Below, piece after piece: positions 60,101 to 64,000 of a stretch of 64,000 bases of DNA. The notes under the pieces are model-generated. The model saw only the letters and a program-made list of their open reading frames with translations, was not told the origin of the DNA and made no database searches. The translations under genes were made by a program, and so were the position numbers. Source of the stretch: Unio delphinus (taxonomy: Eukaryota > Mollusca > Bivalvia > Unionida > Unionidae); assembly GCA_029339505.1 (NCBI GenBank), contig JAQISU010000097.1:6415001-6479000 (forward strand). The letters run 5' to 3'. How positions within the stretch are numbered: position 1 is the stretch's first letter; every line of letters starts with the position of its first letter.

Positions 60101-60668
60101 TTAGTTTATTTCCCCGGGACGCATTTGTGAAGTGTTCTATTATTCGTGTTGCTACACAATTGAGCCCTGTCGAATATTTCATGGGTGCTAGTTTTGAAAT
60201 ATCAGGTTTTTCATTGAGCGGATATATCCCGTAAACAACTACTCTGACAGGATAAGATCTTTCGTAGTAGGGTTTATCAAGTCCAGTCAAAATTCCTGGT
60301 TTTGAATCCTGAGTCACAGTGACAGTTTTTTTGTCCTTAAGAATAGGCTCGTATTTGTCCCTAATGATCCATTTTCCATTATCACGGATAAGGAATTTTA
60401 TTCGAAAAAAATTTCTTTCTTCCCCAAGACGTGAGATTATCACTGCTGCTTTTTCATCATTCATGGTAGCGTCAACAACACCATCAATTCGAAATGTTGA
60501 CCAACAATGAGCTGCCCCATCACGCTTGAATTCATTAAAACAGTCTCTGATTTTACTAATCAAGGTTCTATCAAGAATTTTATTCTTTGGTGTATCAGAA
60601 ACTCTATCAAGATTGAATTGAACACTTTTCCAAGGCTTAATTTTCGATAATCTCTCGAACTCCTCCAT
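57174..60668 (-). CDS. Polymerase-like / SF1 helicase / HNH fusion protein
   Basis: 1164 residues, frame intact. Residues about 400-700 look like a divergent family B polymerase: ISVDMIACYPGSF (motif A, about 415), LRASMLGYASINLFSM (motif B position) and VRVSTDSFYIN (motif C, with S in place of the first D). Residues about 735-1060 are a superfamily 1 helicase: LNGCGGSGKTTRA (Walker A), IMFWDEIDTV (Walker B), MCGDHGQPPPF, TIHSSQGLTISD, YLAVSRVR. A repeat-like GGDDEIIGDD linker leads to an HNH nuclease (HCASCNC, FTVDRKNNNLGHVRNNVML, TCLECNRRKG). I recall similar uncharacterised proteins in fungi and invertebrates. Presumed replication protein. Confidence 0.82.
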   Translation of the reverse strand: MEEFERLSKIKPWKSVQFNLDRVSDTPKNKILDRTLISKIRDCFNEFKRDGAAHCWSTFRIDGVVDATMNDEKAAVIISRLGEERNFFRIKFLIRDNGKWIIRDKYEPILKDKKTVTVTQDSKPGILTGLDKPYYERSYPVRVVVYGIYPLNEKPDISKLAPMKYSTGLNCVATRIIEHFTNASRGNKLTDLRRKKITEWELTVQQHGATIQDIAKLETSLRFPISVRTITGEVLYESKYKSQGAPIEIIDHNAHAWSSAVTIFPRDRTVKYLSQTLFGTEEFFSEQKLFDAIYHLSKNDSVSVWLFHSTSDEECRFDQFVRPNGELYRTEELQNQMKQLASEFSPQSSLGEDNDQLLANCFTVPSVAAHFARKKNGRKPTRSEFLSDVKLSCLEYSHGGLWNTKYTADTVISVDMIACYPGSFLGYGECEKYFKRFGHPTHEMTRVAINGPLPHFDLTGFACVASFEMAEGLHPCSYLWIGKHMSEKHWMPIVLLRYMLDCKMLKSLIVSEAIISYRAQKSVWLPQPDLEKIISEERKLFPDFNEQQIMDWSRQLFEIRNNEAKDLGRRIIGKFTQGGKDDNTRYSSRLIIDNAEYDFVIKDLTNRGLYVNRKDAFMSDGTKLGTIVTFTDGYNPQYTYLRASMLGYASINLFSMINRFPTTAVRVSTDSFYINSKMADFKATGNENWGSWRIKKEMLHDYIPSADVTIENNYLKSNQCSEFSSAPPISDPICRYKTVYLNGCGGSGKTTRAIQLYRGKSNMIVLTLTHRLAREMIQRGVNACTYHSFFRWNGDKWTPERMGEKFIPEIMFWDEIDTVSEDVLKIFLEWLLLKNTKIVMCGDHGQPPPFVGASPHEWLKGFVDYYEEIDTDHRSLDNELKEFKKLIRLQPDKIQCEIAREIISETPMNEFWEAWRPNDLIIASRKIVRDTLQMKLFELHKQKFAKLPVPLCYRPSDTRKQNIEVDIPGLTESRREKQILVLNDIVLVDINVVEDALRANKSPWTLGYAATIHSSQGLTISDTIVWMVDNRIEWSNLVYLAVSRVRKINQLRRIVLTESGDDEIIGGDDEIIGDDNDIIDKKLSGYKQQDKKKQREFDIDAELIITLKQQQNNHCASCNCIMRWQYSDKDPRQFTVDRKNNNLGHVRNNVMLTCLECNRRKGAS

Positions 60669-60692
60669 ACTATAATTAAAACAAGTATTTAA
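60669..60692. promoter_or_regulatory. Tight divergent gap
   Basis: Only 24 bp separate the ATG of the giant gene (minus) and the ATG of the zinc-binding gene (plus). The AT-rich gap (CATACTATAATTAAAACAAG) must hold both starts or be spanned by leaders inside the opposite genes. Confidence 0.4.
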
Positions 60693-61034
60693 ATGAAAGA
60701 TTTAAGTATAATGAATCATTGCAAATGGCTTATGATTGGATCAGTGACCCCGTGTAACAAATCATGCAGAAATGAATTCTGTTGGTATCATATGCAAAGC
60801 TTTCGTCGTGGAAGCCTTGGTCCGTTACCCTGTATTCGATGTGGGGTTGGGGTCAGGGGGAAGTCGCAATTATGCGTTATGTGTGGCGGCAAACGATACA
60901 GGGAACTAAAACGCTATTATGATAAAAGAATAAAAAATACTGTCATTGACCCCAACGATGACAAAATAATAAAGACTGCTCAAGATTATATACAGAGACT
61001 TATAATTAAACCAAACAATGAATTAGAAAAATAG
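60693..61034 (+). CDS. Small cysteine-rich zinc-binding protein
   Basis: 113 residues from ATG. Cysteine pattern PCNKSCRNEFCWYH, then PCIRCGVGVRGKSQLCVMCG, gives one or two zinc sites, the second a classic CxxC-x10-CxxC ribbon. A basic helix follows (KRYRELKRYYDKRIK). Possibly a nucleic-acid-binding regulator or virion protein. Family unknown. Confidence 0.65.
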   Translation: MKDLSIMNHCKWLMIGSVTPCNKSCRNEFCWYHMQSFRRGSLGPLPCIRCGVGVRGKSQLCVMCGGKRYRELKRYYDKRIKNTVIDPNDDKIIKTAQDYIQRLIIKPNNELEK

Positions 61035-61775
61035 TGTTATTATACAAATGAACCAAGAATTCAGACCTCACCCCCCCCCCCCGTGCTTGTTAATTATGAA
61101 GCATTCCGTAATGGTATTATCAGAAAATTCGATTTTCGTATGTGTCTATAACACCAAGGGAGACAACTCTTAAATGATATAACCAAGGGAGTTATCATTG
61201 TGATTTAGCTTCTGGGTATTGTTTTATAGGAAAAGATATATTTTCTTTTTTTTTAGTGTTTAAGTCAAATATTCTGTCTTACGTGCGATTAATGCGTATT
61301 TCATAAACATAGGATGTGATCCGGAGATGCAGGCGTTACAGGATAACACACGTGTATACTTTTTCCCTTAGATTGTGTTAACTTGTTTAATGGGTATTGT
61401 GATTCAGCGCTGGGCATTGTTTTGTAAGAAAAGAAATGTTTTCAAACAATTATATTCTTTGTTCTAGTGTTTAATGCAAATATTCTCTCTCATTTAAATA
61501 CTGTAAAACACCATTAATAAGTAATTCAAGAAAATAAAATAGCATACCTTGCGGATTGCTGTATTAATTCCCTTTATATACCATATGAATAGTTACAACA
61601 TATATACGTTAAAAAACGTTATTCTTTATAGACGTGAACAGTGGTCTAACTGTAAACCCAGACAGTTATTCTTCACATGTTCGCGCCCCATAGCAGACAA
61701 ATTGTCTGATCGTGAAACGGTGGATGTTTTTTTTTCTATTTAATTGAGGGGAGGGAGGTACCCCCTCTGTGTTTT
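61035..61775. other. Gene-poor AT-rich stretch in second element
   Basis: A C12 run at 61071-61082 and A/T-rich sequence. A 64-codon frame at 61549-61743 (plus) has no recognisable feature. Near-repeats of GTATTGTTTT/TGGGTATTGTGATT occur around 61217 and 61394. No supported gene. Confidence 0.45.
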
Positions 61776-61897
61776 TTACATTCACATAACATGCAAACCC
61801 ATGCTATCAAATTTACGGTAGCGGTGGGTTGTCGGTTTTTGACAACTTACGCAACCATGAATTTGATTTCATGGGTTGCATGTTGAATGTGTAAACA
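61776..61897. repeat. Long imperfect inverted repeat (hairpin of about 120 nt)
   Basis: Left arm TTACATTCACATAACATGC and CCCATGCTATCAAATTTAC pair imperfectly with CATGAATTTGATTTCATGG and GCATGTTGAATGTGTAA. The loop holds a second hairpin GTTGTC/GACAAC. It could be a foldback, a MITE end or a hairpin RNA. Confidence 0.65.
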
Positions 61898-62265
61898 CAT
61901 AAATGCCCTAAAATAAATAACATCCATGGATGTAATTAGCTCTCCGTCACATTTGGGTAGCCCCGTATGGTGTTCAAAATGAATTACCGGCCAAAAAAAG
62001 GTTCGTGGATGCACATTGGGTAACCCCAGAATGAATTATAGGCTAATAGAAACGGTCATAGGGTCATATCTCAAAGAGCAAAAACAAAAAAAAACATTCT
62101 GATATAAAACAGAAACAGAAAAATGCTCTAACAAAGGGACACTATGAAAGACACAAAGGCCTAATAAGGGACCCAATCAATGCAAATAGAACCACAACGG
62201 CCTATATCAAGGGGGCCAAATGACTGATAATCGCTCATCATGGTTGATATTTATTTTTGTCTGCA
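61898..62265. other. Non-coding stretch with short direct repeat
   Basis: Two related phrases, ACATTTGGGTAGCCCCGTAT and CACATTGGGTAACCCCAGAA, each followed by GAATTA and GGCC or GGCT. No gene recognised. Confidence 0.45.
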
Positions 62266-62668
62266 TTTATATTTATATATACAGACTGAATTTTTAAAAA
62301 ATATATTTATATATACAGAATTAATTTTAAAAAATATATTTATATATACAGAATTAATTTTAAAAATATATTTATATATACAGAATTAATTTTAAAAAAT
62401 ATATTTATATATACAGAATTAATTTAAAAAAATATATTTATATATACAGACTGAATTTTTAAAAAATATATTTATATATACAGAATTAATTTTAAAAAAT
62501 ATATTTATATATACAGAATTAATTTAAAAAAATATATTTATATATACAGACTGAATTTTTAAAAAATATATTTATATATACAGACTGAATTTTTAAAAAA
62601 TATATTTATATATACAGACTGAATTTTTAAAAAATATATTTATATATACAGACTGAATTTTTAAAATA
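62266..62668. repeat. About 34-bp AT-rich tandem repeat, about 12 copies
   Basis: Units of the form AAATATATTTATATATACAG followed by ACTGAATTTTT or AATTAATTTTA alternate in two versions. The array lies just upstream of the next plus-strand gene. Confidence 0.9.
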
Positions 62669-62720
62669 TTAACGGCTCTTTTATTTTTGAAAAATGAATT
62701 AGAAATATGTATTATCATAT

Positions 62721-63077
62721 ATGAATTCTGAAATTATGAATAGCATCATAGTTGAAATTGGAAAATTGAAAAATCAGAATATTAAATTGTCAGATGGGTT
62801 AAATCCTGATCAAATCAAGTCGGATTTTCAGGATATAGAATACGGAGTTAGTACTAACAAGTATATGTTACCAAAGAAATATGCACTCATCAAAAAAATT
62901 CAAAATTCTATTCGAGACTCTCTTGCATTTTCCAGTGAAGTAGATGTGTTTGTTCCGTTATATACTATCGTGGAAGGAATACGAAAAGAATTGGGTAACG
63001 AATATGAATTGAAAAAGGAAGTTAATTCTAAAATTAGAAACTTACGAGCGTTAATTCAAGAAAATGAACTATTTTGA
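62721..63077 (+). CDS. Unknown small protein of the second element
   Basis: 118 residues from ATG MNSEIMNSIIVEIGKLKNQN. Mostly helical, mixed charge (YALIKKIQNSIRDSLAF; LKKEVNSKIRNLRALIQENE). No family recognised. The intact frame and spacing to the next gene suggest it is real. Confidence 0.55.
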   Translation: MNSEIMNSIIVEIGKLKNQNIKLSDGLNPDQIKSDFQDIEYGVSTNKYMLPKKYALIKKIQNSIRDSLAFSSEVDVFVPLYTIVEGIRKELGNEYELKKEVNSKIRNLRALIQENELF

Positions 63078-63286
63078 TTGACCGGCCCTCAAAAGATTTT
63101 GTCAGACAGTAAAATCTCCTTGAGATTTTCATTTTTTTTTTGTCATTTTTTGATTGAATCAGTGAAAATATTTCACACTGCGAAAATAAAAATATTTCAC
63201 AGCAATAAAAAATTGGACCGTTAAGGATGGAATCATCGATGGGGAAAATTGTTTCACAATTGAAAAATGGTTTCTGATTTCAAATA

Positions 63287-64000
63287 ATGGTCAATGAAGC
63301 ATTAACGACCCGATTGGCTCGTGAGCGACTAGATGCAATTAAGAAATTTATACCAATTCGCGACTCTGTAAGAAATAAACTGCAACAACGACAGAGTTTA
63401 CAAACTGATTTTGCTGCGGGATCTGAAGAGTTGTTTAAACCACTAACCACAGCAACGAAAGGGGTAGAGCGTGCTATACTGGGAGATGATCCTGACGGTA
63501 AAAGAAAGGAAGAGGGTCTTATTTCTGTACTTGAAAAACTAGCAACGAAAACTGAACAAACTGAAAAAACTGATCCGAAAAAAACGACTGTTTCTCTGTT
63601 GAATAAATTTACTGATCATGCTAAAATATTAATAAAAAAACCTAGTTTTTTGAAATCAAAGGATTATCAAGCCTTTGGTAATTTTGCTGCTCAAAGTTAT
63701 AATTCAAAAACAGATTTTTTAAAGGACGAGTATAAAAATGATAGAATATCAAGTAATGATTGGTTCGATTATTTGTATAAACTAAATAAAGGGATTGGTC
63801 GTTTGAATAAGGATGAGATAGGATACAAGGAATTTAAAAAGGGAATTAGTAATTATAAAAGAGAACAAATAGAAGAGCGACAACGAGAAATAGAAGAACG
63901 GCAAGAACTAAAACGTCAAACACCAACACGTAGACAAACAGGAAGACAAAAAAAACAACAACTACCACCTGATGATGATGATGATTTAGAAGAACGACGT
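63287..64000 (+). CDS. Partial large protein, possible virion component (runs off the edge)
   Basis: 238 codons open to the last base with no stop. ATG at 63287 (MVNEALTTRLARERLDAIKK). Helical N-terminus, then a Lys/Thr-rich segment, a middle region (DYQAFGNFAAQSYNSKTDFL), a coiled coil (REQIEERQREIEERQELKRQ), a basic stretch and an Asp run (PPDDDDDLEERR). I recall proteins of this style next to capsid genes in related elements, but I cannot assign a function. Confidence 0.6.
   Translation, partial: MVNEALTTRLARERLDAIKKFIPIRDSVRNKLQQRQSLQTDFAAGSEELFKPLTTATKGVERAILGDDPDGKRKEEGLISVLEKLATKTEQTEKTDPKKTTVSLLNKFTDHAKILIKKPSFLKSKDYQAFGNFAAQSYNSKTDFLKDEYKNDRISSNDWFDYLYKLNKGIGRLNKDEIGYKEFKKGISNYKREQIEERQREIEERQELKRQTPTRRQTGRQKKQQLPPDDDDDLEERR

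Larger units (their letters stand above)
54828..64000. mobile_element. Second virus-like element (adintovirus/Polinton-like), right end outside window
   Basis: A different lineage from the first element: packaging ATPase, zinc-ribbon plus PLA2, integrase, a polymerase-like/helicase/HNH giant protein and small genes. The left end is inferred at about 54828, where sequence starting AG leaves the host minisatellite and an inverted pair of about 17 bp (AGCAGCAGAGAGGGTGA at 54828, complement at 54987-55003) appears 17 bp outside the ATPase stop. Single-base lesions in at least three genes. Confidence 0.7.

Noticed and set aside
48754..60452. Plus-strand frames opposite POLB and the polymerase-like gene (for example 50157, 58753)
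   Set aside because: Antisense shadows of long, motif-rich genes.

Overview
The window is animal (metazoan) DNA. It is AT-rich and full of microsatellites, minisatellites and non-LTR retrotransposon debris. A mollusc host is my best guess, from the repeat styles and a SINE-like stretch near 6.84 kb, but this is weakly supported. No host gene with introns is recognisable. Two virus-like Maverick/Polinton-class elements dominate.

Layout. 1-8.07 kb is repeat-rich flank: simple repeats, a decayed LINE reverse transcriptase at 2.15-3.05 kb, a 44-bp minisatellite at 3.95-6.59 kb and a 22-bp T-rich minisatellite at 7.01-8.07 kb. A Maverick of about 46.7 kb (8072-54792) is inserted in the 22-bp minisatellite. 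It has a 6-bp target duplication (TATCTG), ends in 5'-AG/CT-3' and carries terminal inverted repeats of about 380 bp. Its right part (37.4-54.4 kb) is the Polinton core: adenovirus-type protease, major and minor capsid proteins, small membrane proteins, chromodomain integrase, a family of basic core-like proteins, packaging ATPase, a BIR (IAP-like) protein, protein-primed DNA polymerase B, a zinc-knuckle protein and coiled-coil proteins. Several genes carry one premature stop or one-base shift, so this copy looks recently dead. From about 54.83 kb a second element of a different lineage runs off the right edge: packaging ATPase, zinc ribbon plus phospholipase A2, integrase, a large polymerase-like/SF1-helicase/HNH fusion and small genes.

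The unexpected part is the Maverick's 29-kb left arm (8.4-37.2 kb). It holds about 15 diverged copies of a module of roughly 0.75-1.6 kb. Each is a fixed series of short hairpins (called A to J here) whose arms change in a compensatory way between copies. Several arm differences are A-C mismatches read on the plus strand but G-U pairs on the minus strand, which points to a large structured RNA made from the minus strand. Variable cassettes sit between modules, some structured themselves with GNRA-type tetraloops. The arm is also punctuated by stem-loops matching the metazoan histone mRNA 3' stem-loop. In the clearest cases these lie just after the stop codon of accessory genes and are followed by ACCCA or ACTCA and a purine-rich CGAAAAGA element. 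Both inverted repeats end at such a stem-loop, so the two outward-facing terminal genes share one kind of 3' end. Three copies of an upstream element followed by a TATA box fit minus-strand transcription.

Working model (inference): the core genes have their own TATA boxes and build a protein-primed, integrase-carrying virion. The left arm is a set of minus-strand transcription units that yield structured RNAs and small coiled-coil or low-complexity proteins with histone-type 3' ends. A non-LTR retrotransposon (22.4-27.25 kb) and segmental duplications have enlarged this arm.
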